Under the pieces are notes generated by a model that had not been told where the DNA came from, made no database searches, and saw nothing but the letters and a program-made list of their open reading frames with translations. A program made the position numbers and the translations under genes. From an uncultured Prochlorococcus sp. (lineage in GTDB: Bacteria; Cyanobacteriota; Cyanobacteriia; PCC-6307; Cyanobiaceae), in the NCBI GenBank assembly GCA_902520485.1, contig CABYNZ010000015.1:1-33729 (forward strand): 33,729 nt of DNA. Direction: 5' to 3'. This document shows, piece by piece, positions 18,393 through 27,454 of this stretch (position 1 is the first letter of the stretch; every line of letters begins with the position of its first letter).

Positions 18393-20470
18393 TGAAAAGC
18401 CAGACTGATGTTTTTATTAATAGAGAATTAAGTTGGATTGAATTCAATAAAAGAGTACTTCTTACTGGTATGGAAAAGGAGTACAAAATTCTAGATAAAG
18501 TGAAATTTTGTTCAATTTTTAGTAATAATCTTGATGAGTTTTTTATGGTAAGAGTAGCTTCATTAAAAGCTCAAGTTGAAGCAGAAATTACTAAAAAAAG
18601 TATTGACGGACTTTCCCCTAAAGAGCAATTAAAACAAATCAATAATGAAATAAAAAAGTTAACTATTCTCCAAGAAAACTATGTAAATAATGAATTAATA
18701 AATGAATTAAAAGAAAAAGGTGTAATTTTAAAAAAATATAAGGACCTAATTGAAAATCAAAGAAATTGGTGTAATAACTTCTTTACAACATCTATTTTTC
18801 CTTTATTAACTCCATTAGTTGTTGATCCGGCTCATCCATTTCCTTTTATAAGTAATTTAAGTCTAAATTTAGCAGCTCTAATAAAGGATGAGGAGAATTC
18901 TAAAAATCAGTTTGTCAGAGTAAAAATACCAACAAAAAATATACCCAGATTTATACGAATTCCCAATGAAATTTCTCAACTTAGTGATAAAAATTCTCAC
19001 TATTTCATAAGTGTTGAAGATTTAATTGGGAATAATATAAATACTTTATTTAACGGAATGGAATGTATAGATTACTCTTTTTTTAGAGTAACAAGAGATG
19101 CAGATCTAGAATTAAAAGAACTTGAAGCTGATGATCTACTTTTAGCTGTTGAACAAAGTTTGCAAAAAAGAAGATTAGGTGGAGACGTAGTTAGATTAGA
19201 AGTGGAGTCAGATATGCCAGAAAATATTCTAAATTTACTTATTGAAAGTATCTCAATACAGAAAGAATATATATACTTTTGCAAAAGTTTATTAGGCCTA
19301 GACGATTTAAATCAGCTTACAAAAATTGATAGAGATGATTTAAAAGAAAATCTACTAATTGGAAAAACTCACCCAGAATTAAAACATTTAGATTTGCCTT
19401 CAAACAAAAACCTTAATTCTATTTTCAAGATACTTAGAAAAAAAAATATTCTGCTTCATCATCCCTATGACTTATTTAAAACTTCAGTTGAAGAATTTAT
19501 AAACAAAGCAGCTGATGATCCACTTGTAATGGCTATAAAAATTACGTTATATCGAGTTTCCCAAGATTCCCCTATCATTGCAGCTTTAATGAGAGCTGCA
19601 GAGAATGGGAAAGAAGTAATGACTCTTGTTGAACTAAAAGCAAGATTTGATGAAGACAATAATATTCAATGGGCAAAACAACTTGAACAAGCTGGAATTC
19701 ATGTTGTGTATGGAATCATCGGATTTAAAACACATACAAAAATTGCATTGATAGTAAGAAAAGAAAAAGGACGATTAAGGAATTATTTCCATATTGGAAC
19801 CGGAAATTATAACTCTAATACTTCAAAGTTTTATACAGATTTAGGATTACTTTCAACGGATCCTGATATTGCATCTGATTTACTTGAGTTATTTAACTAC
19901 TTATCTGGTTTTTCTAAACAAAAAAGTTATCAAAAGTTATTAGTTTCTCCCTCATCTATGAGAGAGAAATTTATATTTCTGATAAAGAGAGAAATTAAAA
20001 ATGCAGAGGAAGGCAAAAAAGCCGAAATAATCGCAAAAATGAATTCTTTAGTTGACCCAGAAATAATCAAACTTCTTTATTTAGCTTCAAACTCAGGTGT
20101 ACAAATTAGCCTCATCATAAGAGGTATTTGTTGCCTATATCCCCAAAGAAAAAATTTAAGTGAAAATATTAAAGTTATAAGCATTATTGGCCATTTTCTC
20201 GAACACTCAAGAATTTTTTGGTTTTGTAACAACGGAGATAATGAAGCTTTTATAGGGAGTGCAGATTGGATGAGAAGAAATCTTGATAGAAGAATAGAAG
20301 CTGTTACTCCTATAGAGGATTATGAATTGAAATCTAAAATATACAAGCTTTTACAAACTTACATTAAAGATAATTACTTTTCTTGGATAATGAAAGATGA
20401 TGGTTCATATTCGAAATATGAATTAGATTCATCGCATAATCGTTCGCAAATTGACCTCATAAAAAAATAA
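18392..20470 (+). CDS. ppk: polyphosphate kinase
   Basis: A PPK1-type kinase of 692 residues that reversibly makes inorganic polyphosphate from ATP, a phosphate store and stress polymer. The N-terminal domain begins FINRELSWIEFNKRVL (8-23). The phosphorylated histidine is H448 in FKTHTK, matching E. coli H435, and the second essential histidine is H605 in LEHSR, matching H592. HIGTGNYNSNT follows the first. Length is normal. Translation is probably coupled to the MFS gene through the TAATG overlap, although a shared function is not evident. Confidence 0.97.
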   Translation: MKSQTDVFINRELSWIEFNKRVLLTGMEKEYKILDKVKFCSIFSNNLDEFFMVRVASLKAQVEAEITKKSIDGLSPKEQLKQINNEIKKLTILQENYVNNELINELKEKGVILKKYKDLIENQRNWCNNFFTTSIFPLLTPLVVDPAHPFPFISNLSLNLAALIKDEENSKNQFVRVKIPTKNIPRFIRIPNEISQLSDKNSHYFISVEDLIGNNINTLFNGMECIDYSFFRVTRDADLELKELEADDLLLAVEQSLQKRRLGGDVVRLEVESDMPENILNLLIESISIQKEYIYFCKSLLGLDDLNQLTKIDRDDLKENLLIGKTHPELKHLDLPSNKNLNSIFKILRKKNILLHHPYDLFKTSVEEFINKAADDPLVMAIKITLYRVSQDSPIIAALMRAAENGKEVMTLVELKARFDEDNNIQWAKQLEQAGIHVVYGIIGFKTHTKIALIVRKEKGRLRNYFHIGTGNYNSNTSKFYTDLGLLSTDPDIASDLLELFNYLSGFSKQKSYQKLLVSPSSMREKFIFLIKREIKNAEEGKKAEIIAKMNSLVDPEIIKLLYLASNSGVQISLIIRGICCLYPQRKNLSENIKVISIIGHFLEHSRIFWFCNNGDNEAFIGSADWMRRNLDRRIEAVTPIEDYELKSKIYKLLQTYIKDNYFSWIMKDDGSYSKYELDSSHNRSQIDLIKK

Positions 20471-20527
20471 AATTAATATTGATTTTTATAACATTTAAAA
20501 AAATACTTAATATTTTAATTTTTTTTT
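20470..20527 (+). terminator. possible AU-rich terminator after ppk
   Basis: AATTAATATT (20471-20480) can pair with AATATTttAATT (20509-20520, two-base bulge), followed by a run of T. The stem has no G or C pairs, so it would be weak. Confidence 0.25.
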
Positions 20528-20533
20528 ATTTTT

Positions 20534-20541
20534 TATAAAAT
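20534..20541 (+). promoter_or_regulatory. candidate -10 element for the sigma factor gene
   Basis: TATAAAAT is followed by a relatively GC-richer CGTCTCA, consistent with a start near 20548 and a leader of about 130 bases. No clear -35 box is seen. Confidence 0.4.
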
Positions 20542-20552
20542 CGTCTCATATC

Positions 20553-20670
20553 AATGGATTTCAAGAAATAAGCTTTTAAAAAAAATTTTTTGTCTTTAAA
20601 ATTTCAACGTAAAAGTAGTTTTTATTTCAATTTCAGTGCTAGCTTTTTAAAAAATCCATTATTTAGGAGG
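20553..20670 (+). promoter_or_regulatory. long leader of the sigma factor mRNA with inverted repeat and strong RBS
   Basis: AATGGATTT (20553-20561) is the exact complement of AAATCCATT (20652-20660), which ends 4 bases before AGGAGG (20665-20670). The pairing would enclose about 90 bases rich in A and T runs and put a helix right beside the ribosome-binding site. The AGGAGG is the best-placed such motif in the window. Confidence 0.45.
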
Positions 20671-20678
20671 CCAGGGTG

Positions 20679-21698
20679 ATGGGGATCCCTCTGGAATCTG
20701 CGAAAAGCTCTTCAGATAATAATTTTGATGAGCCAAGATTACCAAACACTGCGGGCAAGTCTCGCAAATCGAAATCCAGTCTTACGGCAAAACAAAGCCA
20801 AAAAAAATCTGGCAGATTTGCTTCAGATTCTATTGGCTGTTACTTAAGTAGCATTGGAAGAGTACCTCTTTTGACTCCAGCAGAGGAAATAGAGTTAGCT
20901 CATCATGTCCAGAACATGAAAAAGTTGCTACAAATTCCTGAAAAAGATAGAACCCATCGAAATCTTTATCAAATTAAGATTGGCAAAAGAGCAAGAGATA
21001 GAATGATGGCAGCTAATTTAAGGCTCGTTGTCTCGGTTGCAAAAAAATACCAAAACCAAGGGCTTGAATTATTAGATCTTGTCCAGGAAGGAGCTATTGG
21101 CCTTGAAAGAGCTGTAGATAAATTTGATCCTGCTATGGGATATAAATTCTCAACTTATGCTTACTGGTGGATTAGACAAGGAATGACGAGAGCAATTGAT
21201 AACAGTGCTAGAACCATCCGTTTGCCTATTCACATTAGTGAAAAACTGTCCAAAATGAGAAGAGTCTCTAGAGAATTATCACATAGATTTGGCAGACAGC
21301 CTACAAGATTGGAAATGGCAACTGAGATGGGAATTGATCAAAAAGATTTAGAAGATTTAATTTCTCAAAGTGCTCCTTGCGCCTCTCTAGATGCACATGC
21401 AAGAGGGGAAGAAGACAGAAGTACTCTTGGTGAACTCATACCTGATCCAAACTGTGAAGAGCCTATGGAGGGTATGGATAGAACTATTCAAAAAGAGCAT
21501 TTAGGAACTTGGCTTTCTCAATTAAATGAAAGAGAGCAAAAAATCATGAAGCTCAGATTCGGGCTAGATGGTGAAGAACCATTAACACTCGCAGAAATAG
21601 GAAGACAAATTAATGTTTCACGAGAAAGAGTGAGACAACTAGAAGCTAAAGCAATATTAAAGCTTCGAGTAATGACAACTCATCAAAAAGCAGCTTAA
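20679..21698 (+). CDS. RNA polymerase sigma factor, sigma-70 group 2
   Basis: A 339-residue sigma factor with a short non-conserved N-terminus rich in Ser and Lys, region 1.2 (DSIGCYLSSIGRVPLLTPAE), region 2 (NLRLVVSVAKKYQ, LLDLVQEGAIGLERAVDKFD, FSTYAYWWIRQ), region 3 and a region 4 helix-turn-helix (LTLAEIGRQINVSRERVRQ). Without the long region 1.1 it is probably not the principal sigma factor but a cyanobacterial group 2 type that modulates transcription under light or stress change. The gene order around it recalls the PMM1697 region of Prochlorococcus MED4, from memory. Start is ATG at 20679, 8 bases after AGGAGG; the GTG at 20676 is in frame. Confidence 0.93.
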   Translation: MGIPLESAKSSSDNNFDEPRLPNTAGKSRKSKSSLTAKQSQKKSGRFASDSIGCYLSSIGRVPLLTPAEEIELAHHVQNMKKLLQIPEKDRTHRNLYQIKIGKRARDRMMAANLRLVVSVAKKYQNQGLELLDLVQEGAIGLERAVDKFDPAMGYKFSTYAYWWIRQGMTRAIDNSARTIRLPIHISEKLSKMRRVSRELSHRFGRQPTRLEMATEMGIDQKDLEDLISQSAPCASLDAHARGEEDRSTLGELIPDPNCEEPMEGMDRTIQKEHLGTWLSQLNEREQKIMKLRFGLDGEEPLTLAEIGRQINVSRERVRQLEAKAILKLRVMTTHQKAA

Positions 21699-21703
21699 CC
21701 AAA

Positions 21704-22345
21704 TTGATAAAATTTACTGTAATTTTATTATATTTATTTTCAATTTTTTTAATATCAATAGTTTTTAAAAAATATAATGAAGATAGCAGAGAAATCGTCA
21801 GAAAAATAATACATATTGGAATAGGACCTTTAATACCAATTGCTCAATTTCTAAAAATTAATCAAAACTCTGCTCTAGTTTTTACAGGTATTGTTTCATT
21901 ATTGGTTTTCATCAATTACAACTATAAATTATTTCCAACAATTGAGGATGTTGAGAGAAAAAGTTATGGGACATTATTTTATTGTCTAAGTTTATTTATT
22001 TTGATTTATCTTTTCTGGGATAAAGATCCATTTGCACTAATTAGTGGATTTTTCATAATGACTTTTGGTGATGGATTAGCTGGATTAATAGGAAAAAGCT
22101 TTAACTCAAAGAGTTGGATTTTTTTTAAACAAAAAAAATCTTTATATGGAACCATAACAATGTTTTTAACAAGTTTGATAGTAGTTTGCTCAATAGGATA
22201 CTCTCAACAAAATAGTCTAAATTTAAATTATTTGACAATAGCTTTTATTGCGACTTTGCTCGAACAATTTAGTGTTTTAGGAATAGATAATTTCATTGTT
22301 CCAATCTCTTCAGCATTATTTTTTAATTTTTTTATAACTAGCTAA
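21704..22345 (+). CDS. phytol/dolichol kinase family membrane protein
   Basis: A 213-residue hydrophobic protein with about six membrane segments. VRKIIHIGIG (32-41), KSYGTLFYCLS and FGDGLAGLIGKSF (121-133) followed by KKSLYGT (144-150) match the CTP-dependent polyprenol/phytol kinase family (VTE5, VTE6, SEC59). In a phototroph the likely job is phosphorylating phytol or phytyl phosphate from chlorophyll turnover for tocopherol or chlorophyll synthesis. Which step is unresolved. The start is TTG at 21704, five bases after the sigma factor stop; no ATG lies near. The end overlaps the convergent DAHP synthase gene by 8 bases. Confidence 0.85.
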   Translation: MIKFTVILLYLFSIFLISIVFKKYNEDSREIVRKIIHIGIGPLIPIAQFLKINQNSALVFTGIVSLLVFINYNYKLFPTIEDVERKSYGTLFYCLSLFILIYLFWDKDPFALISGFFIMTFGDGLAGLIGKSFNSKSWIFFKQKKSLYGTITMFLTSLIVVCSIGYSQQNSLNLNYLTIAFIATLLEQFSVLGIDNFIVPISSALFFNFFITS

Positions 22346-23405
22346 GTGAATCGTATAAAATAGCGATTAATTCTTTTGTTGTTTCTATATCTATACATGC
22401 ATCTGTAATGCTTCTGCCAAACTGTAGATCTTCTTTTTTTAAAAGTTTTTGATTTCCTTCCTTCAAATGACTTTCAAGCATAACTCCTAAAATATTTTTT
22501 TCACCATTACTAATTTGAGAAGCTACATTTTTTAGCACTTCCGACTGTTTTCGGAAATCTTTATTGGAATTTCCATGACTACAATCAATCATCACTTTAT
22601 GGGGAAGATTACACTGCCTCAATTCTGCTGAAATTCTTTGTACATGATCACTTTCGAAATTTGGCCCTTTTGAACCGCCCCTTAAAACTATATGTCCATC
22701 TGGATTTCCTGTAGTATTAACTATAGAAGCCATTCCATGTTCATTTACACCTAAGAAGTGATGGGATTTTGAAGCTGATTGCATTGCATTAATTGCAGTA
22801 GTAAAAGAACCATCCGTTCCATTTTTAAAGCCTATAGGCATTGATAATCCTGATGCCATTTCTCTATGAGTTTGACTCTCTGTAGTCCGCGCACCTATGG
22901 CTGTCCAACTTATTAAATCGGCAATGTATTGAGGAACAATTGGATCTAGTAATTCTGTAGCAGAAGGTATACCACGAGTTGCTAAATATGAAAGCAAACT
23001 TCTTGCCCTTCTTAAACCAGTATTGATATCATAAGAATCATCTAGATGAGGATCATTTATCAATCCCTTCCAACCAATAGTTGTTCTTGGTTTTTCAAAA
23101 TATACTCTCATAATTATTTCTAATTTATCTTTATACATTTCACGGAATTTTTGAATATATTTTGAATATTCCTTTGCCGCCTCGAGATCATGAATTGAAC
23201 ATGGACCCACAATGACTAAAAGCTTCTGATCATTATGATGCAAAATATTTTGTATCGATCTTCTTGTTTTAGATACTGTATTAGCAGAGTCGTGATCTAA
23301 AGGTATATCATTATGTAATCTGCTTGGAGGTATTAATGGACGTGTTTCAAGAACATGTAAATCTGATGTTTTTTCTAAAGCTGAATTATTTGATGATGTC
23401 GTCAT
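22338..23405 (-). CDS. 3-deoxy-7-phosphoheptulonate synthase, AroG/F/H type
   Basis: First enzyme of the shikimate pathway: condenses phosphoenolpyruvate and erythrose 4-phosphate to DAHP. The 355-residue class I-alpha protein has VGPCSIHD (66-73), MRVYFEKPRTTIGWKG, the GARTTESQTHREMASGLSMP segment and IGFKNGTDG. This type is usually feedback-inhibited by an aromatic amino acid; which one cannot be read. Another shikimate gene, aroE, lies about 8 kb away. It is divergent from acnB with 97 bases between the starts. Confidence 0.95.
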   Translation of the reverse strand: MTTSSNNSALEKTSDLHVLETRPLIPPSRLHNDIPLDHDSANTVSKTRRSIQNILHHNDQKLLVIVGPCSIHDLEAAKEYSKYIQKFREMYKDKLEIIMRVYFEKPRTTIGWKGLINDPHLDDSYDINTGLRRARSLLSYLATRGIPSATELLDPIVPQYIADLISWTAIGARTTESQTHREMASGLSMPIGFKNGTDGSFTTAINAMQSASKSHHFLGVNEHGMASIVNTTGNPDGHIVLRGGSKGPNFESDHVQRISAELRQCNLPHKVMIDCSHGNSNKDFRKQSEVLKNVASQISNGEKNILGVMLESHLKEGNQKLLKKEDLQFGRSITDACIDIETTKELIAILYDSLS

Positions 23406-23479
23406 TGATTAATTAAGAAGTTTGAATATTTAAAAAAGCATTTATGAATACTCTCCTTTTCAATATTAAAAATAACAAT

Positions 23480-23486
23480 AGATTAT
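23480..23486 (+). promoter_or_regulatory. candidate -10 element for acnB
   Basis: AGATTAT lies 17 bases before the acnB ATG in the divergent gap with the DAHP synthase gene. If used, the leader would be only about 10 bases. The match is loose. Confidence 0.25.
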
Positions 23487-23502
23487 GCATTAAACCTGAC
23501 TA

Positions 23503-26073
23503 ATGAAGAATTTGGAAACATTGCTAAAAGATTATGCAGATCACGTAGCTGAAAGAGCTGCTAAAGGTATACCTCCTTTACCTTTAAATGCTGAGCAAAC
23601 AAATTGTGTTACAAAATTATTGGAACAAGATAGTACTTACGATACATCTTATTTGCTTGATTTATTAATTAATAGAGTACCACCAGGAGTAGATGAGGCT
23701 GCTTACGTTAAAGCAAGCTGGCTTACGGCTGTTGTTAATTCTGAAAAATATTGCAAATCAATTAACCCCGAAAAAGCAATTGAAATACTAGGAACAATGA
23801 TAGGCGGATACAATGTAAATTCTTTGGTTGAAATACTTAAAGGAGAAAATAGTTTACTCGCAAAAAAAGCTGCAGAAGTTTTAAAAAATATTATTCTTGT
23901 TTACGACTCGGCTAATGAAATTTATGAATTATCTCAAAATAATATTTATGCAAAAGAAGTTGTAAATAGTTGGGCAAATGCAGAATGGTTCATAAATAAA
24001 AAAGTTCTGGAGAAAGAGATTACTTGTTTAGTATTTAAAGTTGACGGTGAGACAAACACAGACGACTTATCTCCAGCTGTACATGCAACAACACGTCCGG
24101 ATATTCCTATGCATGCATTAGCTATGTTGGAATTTAAAAAACATGATGGACTAAAGATTCTTGATAATTTAAAAAAACAAAATTTACCAATAGCTTATGT
24201 TGGAGATGTTGTTGGAACAGGGAGTTCTAGAAAATCTGCTATTAATTCACTTATTTGGCATATAGGAGAAGATATCGCTTTTGTTCCCAACAAAAAAACA
24301 GGTGGAATAATAATTGGCAGCAAAATAGCCCCAATTTTCTTCAATACTGCACAAGATTCAGGAGCTTTACCTATAGAAGCTGACGTATCTAAAATGAAAA
24401 CAGGAGATGTTATTAAAATATATCCCTATAAAGGCATTATTAAAAAAATTGAAAAAGATTCCAATACTGAAGAATTAATAAGCAAATTCGAGTTGTATCC
24501 ATCAACTCTTACTGATGAAATTCAAGCTGGTGGAAGAATTAATCTTATGATTGGAAGATCTCTTACGGACAAAATTAGAAACAAATTAGATTATAAACCA
24601 AGTGAAATATTTACTAGGCCACAAAATCCAACCGAAAGTAGTGCCGGATTTACTCAAGCTCAAAAAATAGTAGGCAAAGCATGCGGTTTAGATGGAGTTA
24701 GGCCAGGAATGACCTGTGAGCCAATTATGACCACAGTTGGTAGTCAAGATACTACTGGGCCAATGACTAGAGATGAATTAAAAGAACTAGCTTGTTTAGG
24801 ATTTACTGCAGATTTAGTGATGCAAAGTTTTTGTCATACAGCTGCATATCCTAAACCAGTAGATCTACTTACCCATAAAGAATTACCTGATTTTATATCT
24901 CAAAGAGGTGGAGTAGCTCTTAAACCTGGAGACGGTATTATTCATAGCTGGCTTAACAGAATGCTTCTCCCTGATACTGTTGGCACAGGTGGAGATAGTC
25001 ATACAAGATTTCCTCTTGGCATTTCATTTCCTGGCGGCTCAGGCATTGTTGCATTTGCCGCTGCAATAGGATCAATGCCATTAAATATGCCAGAATCTGT
25101 GCTGGTTAAATTTAAGGGAGAATTATTACCAGGAATTACTCTTAGAGATTTAGTTAATGCAATCCCTCTCTTCGCAATTAAAAAAGGACTCTTAACTGTT
25201 GAAAAAGAAAATAAGAAAAATATATTCAACGGGAAAATTATGGAAATTGAGGGATTACCAAACCTAAAACTTGAACAAGCTTTTGAACTTACTGATGCTA
25301 CTGCAGAACGCTCATGCGCTGGTAGCACAATACTTTTATCCCAAGAAACTGTTCAAGAATATTTAAAAAGCAATATTTGCCTGCTAGAAAAAATGATCGA
25401 GAGCAATTATGAAGATTCAAAATCGATTTCAAGAAGAATAAATGATATGAAAAATTGGTTAAAAAAACCATCATTAATTCAACCAGATTCAAACGCTCAG
25501 TATGAAGAAATCATTGAAATTGATTTAGCAAAAGTAACACAACCTATAGTTGCTTGCCCTAATGATCCAGATAATGTAAAAGAAATCACTGATGTTGCAA
25601 ATACAAATATTGACGAGGTTTTTATAGGTTCTTGCATGACAAATATTGGTCATTACAGGGCAGCTGCAAAAGTTCTTGAAGGAGTACAAAATTTAAAAGC
25701 TAAATTATGGATTTGTCCACCAACAAAGATGGATGAAGAAACTCTAAAAGCTGAAGGCTACTATAAAATTTTCGAAGATTGTGGTGCAAGATTAGAGTTG
25801 CCAGGCTGTTCTTTATGTATGGGAAATCAAGCTAGAGTTGATGAAGGTTCTGTAGTATTTTCTACCAGTACAAGAAATTTTGACAATAGACTTGGCAAGA
25901 ATGCGCAAGTATTTTTAGGGAGTGCAGAATTGGCAGCTGTTTGTGCACTACTTGGAAAAATACCTGAAATAGAAGAATATCAGGATATTACTAAAAATAA
26001 AATTAATCCATATTCAGATGAACTTTATCGCTATCTTCAATTTGATGAAATACACGATTTCAGCTTGACATAG
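23503..26073 (+). CDS. acnB: aconitate hydratase B
   Basis: It interconverts citrate and isocitrate through a 4Fe-4S cluster in the incomplete or bypassed cyanobacterial TCA cycle, supplying 2-oxoglutarate for nitrogen assimilation. The 856-residue protein has the AcnB order: N-terminal HEAT-like domain, then the swivel domain (FKVDGETNTDDLSPA), then the catalytic domains. Cluster cysteines are C711 (GSCMTNIGH), C769 and C772 (GCSLCMGNQ), at the same spacing as E. coli. Length is normal. It is followed 12 bases later by the ClC gene. Confidence 0.97.
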   Translation: MKNLETLLKDYADHVAERAAKGIPPLPLNAEQTNCVTKLLEQDSTYDTSYLLDLLINRVPPGVDEAAYVKASWLTAVVNSEKYCKSINPEKAIEILGTMIGGYNVNSLVEILKGENSLLAKKAAEVLKNIILVYDSANEIYELSQNNIYAKEVVNSWANAEWFINKKVLEKEITCLVFKVDGETNTDDLSPAVHATTRPDIPMHALAMLEFKKHDGLKILDNLKKQNLPIAYVGDVVGTGSSRKSAINSLIWHIGEDIAFVPNKKTGGIIIGSKIAPIFFNTAQDSGALPIEADVSKMKTGDVIKIYPYKGIIKKIEKDSNTEELISKFELYPSTLTDEIQAGGRINLMIGRSLTDKIRNKLDYKPSEIFTRPQNPTESSAGFTQAQKIVGKACGLDGVRPGMTCEPIMTTVGSQDTTGPMTRDELKELACLGFTADLVMQSFCHTAAYPKPVDLLTHKELPDFISQRGGVALKPGDGIIHSWLNRMLLPDTVGTGGDSHTRFPLGISFPGGSGIVAFAAAIGSMPLNMPESVLVKFKGELLPGITLRDLVNAIPLFAIKKGLLTVEKENKKNIFNGKIMEIEGLPNLKLEQAFELTDATAERSCAGSTILLSQETVQEYLKSNICLLEKMIESNYEDSKSISRRINDMKNWLKKPSLIQPDSNAQYEEIIEIDLAKVTQPIVACPNDPDNVKEITDVANTNIDEVFIGSCMTNIGHYRAAAKVLEGVQNLKAKLWICPPTKMDEETLKAEGYYKIFEDCGARLELPGCSLCMGNQARVDEGSVVFSTSTRNFDNRLGKNAQVFLGSAELAAVCALLGKIPEIEEYQDITKNKINPYSDELYRYLQFDEIHDFSLT

Positions 26074-26085
26074 TAATCATGAACA

Positions 26086-27444
26086 ATGCCAAACTTTATA
26101 AAAGATAATATTCAAAAAACAAGTAATAATTCTTCGCGTAGCATCAAAAAATTATTAAAACAAAGATCTCTAGTCGTTGCATTTTCGCTCTTATTAACAG
26201 GTCTAGGGGCTTCAATTACAAGCATATCTTTTAAAACTGGAATCTATTTTATTAATAATTGGAGATTAGCATTATTAGACCAATTCCCATCTATTGCGGT
26301 CTTACCTATTTTTGGAGCTCTAGGAGGAGCTATTGCAGGATATTTGATCAAAAATATAGCACCTGCCGCAAAAGGTTCAGGTGTAAGTCAAATCATGGGT
26401 TTCTTAAGACATAAAAAAGTTCCAATGAATTTAAAAGTAGGATTAGTAAAGCTCATATCAGGAATTATTGCGATTGGTAGTGGATTCCCTTTGGGTCCAG
26501 AAGGTCCATCAGTTCAAATGGGAGGATCAGTAGCTTGGCAAATGGCCAAGTGGCTCAAAGCCCCTACTGCTTTCAGAAGAGTAATAGTAGCAGCAGGTGG
26601 TGGTGCTGGAATAGCTGCAGTATTTAGCGCTCCATTAGGGGGGTTTATCTATGCAATAGAGGAGTTATTAAATTCTGCTAAACCAGTAATTTTATTATTA
26701 GTAGTAATTACAACTTTTATTGCAGATTCATCTGCTGATATTATTCAAGCCTTGGGTTTGGATCCTAAAGCAGGAGGCTTTGATTTTAACCTCGGATTTT
26801 TGATTCAAAAAGAATATGACCCATCAGTTTTTTTCTTACCTGTAGATTTTATTTACTTAGTTTTACTAGGAATAATTATTGGGATATTTGCAGAACTGTA
26901 CAGCAGATATATTTTGTTAATGCAAAATCTTGGGAAAAAGTGGTATAAAAATAAATTTGTTTTAAAAATGAGTATCTGTGGTCTTATTTTAGGAAGTATC
27001 TACTCTTTTTTACCCAGTACATTTCATAATTTAGATGAATTACAGAAAATAATAGCTGAACAAAATACAAGTATAAGAATTGCTTTATTGGCAGTTTTAG
27101 TACTATTTATCACGACAGGTTTAGCTGCAGCATCCGGAGCTCCTGGAGGATTGTTCTATCCAATGCTTACTTTAGGAGGGTCAATCGGACTAATAATGGG
27201 GAGCTGGGTAGAAATTGCTACAGGACATGCACCAAGTACATACATTTTTGCTGGAATGGGAGCTTTCGTAGCAGGATGTTCGCGAACGCCAATAACAGCA
27301 ATGTTTTTAGCTTTTGCTTTAACAAAAAATTTATTGATAATGAAACCTGTATTAATCAGCTGCATTGCCAGTTTCTTGATAGCAAGAGCTTTTAATGAAG
27401 AATCAATTTATGAAAGACAAATACAAATAGAATTAGAAGACTAA
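26086..27444 (+). CDS. ClC family chloride channel/exchanger
   Basis: A 452-residue membrane protein of the ClC family. Anion-binding motifs are GSGVSQ (97-102), GPEGPSVQ with the gating glutamate E139, and GGLFYPML. The E. coli proton glutamate E203 has a counterpart, E193 in AIEELL. Presence of both glutamates predicts a Cl-/H+ antiporter rather than a passive channel. There is no C-terminal CBS pair. It follows acnB closely and converges on purU with only 10 bases between stops. Confidence 0.93.
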   Translation: MPNFIKDNIQKTSNNSSRSIKKLLKQRSLVVAFSLLLTGLGASITSISFKTGIYFINNWRLALLDQFPSIAVLPIFGALGGAIAGYLIKNIAPAAKGSGVSQIMGFLRHKKVPMNLKVGLVKLISGIIAIGSGFPLGPEGPSVQMGGSVAWQMAKWLKAPTAFRRVIVAAGGGAGIAAVFSAPLGGFIYAIEELLNSAKPVILLLVVITTFIADSSADIIQALGLDPKAGGFDFNLGFLIQKEYDPSVFFLPVDFIYLVLLGIIIGIFAELYSRYILLMQNLGKKWYKNKFVLKMSICGLILGSIYSFLPSTFHNLDELQKIIAEQNTSIRIALLAVLVLFITTGLAAASGAPGGLFYPMLTLGGSIGLIMGSWVEIATGHAPSTYIFAGMGAFVAGCSRTPITAMFLAFALTKNLLIMKPVLISCIASFLIARAFNEESIYERQIQIELED

Positions 27445-27454
27445 GAAACTATCT

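Noticed and set aside
23503..23526. TGGAAACA motif recalling the Yfr2-5 small RNAs
   Set aside because: It lies in the first codons of acnB with no separate RNA-like context.
24999..25328. Antisense open frame of 109 codons inside acnB
   Set aside because: It is a shadow of the strongly supported acnB frame; no start signal or recognisable product. The same applies to other antisense frames in valS, dnaK, ppk and pyrG.
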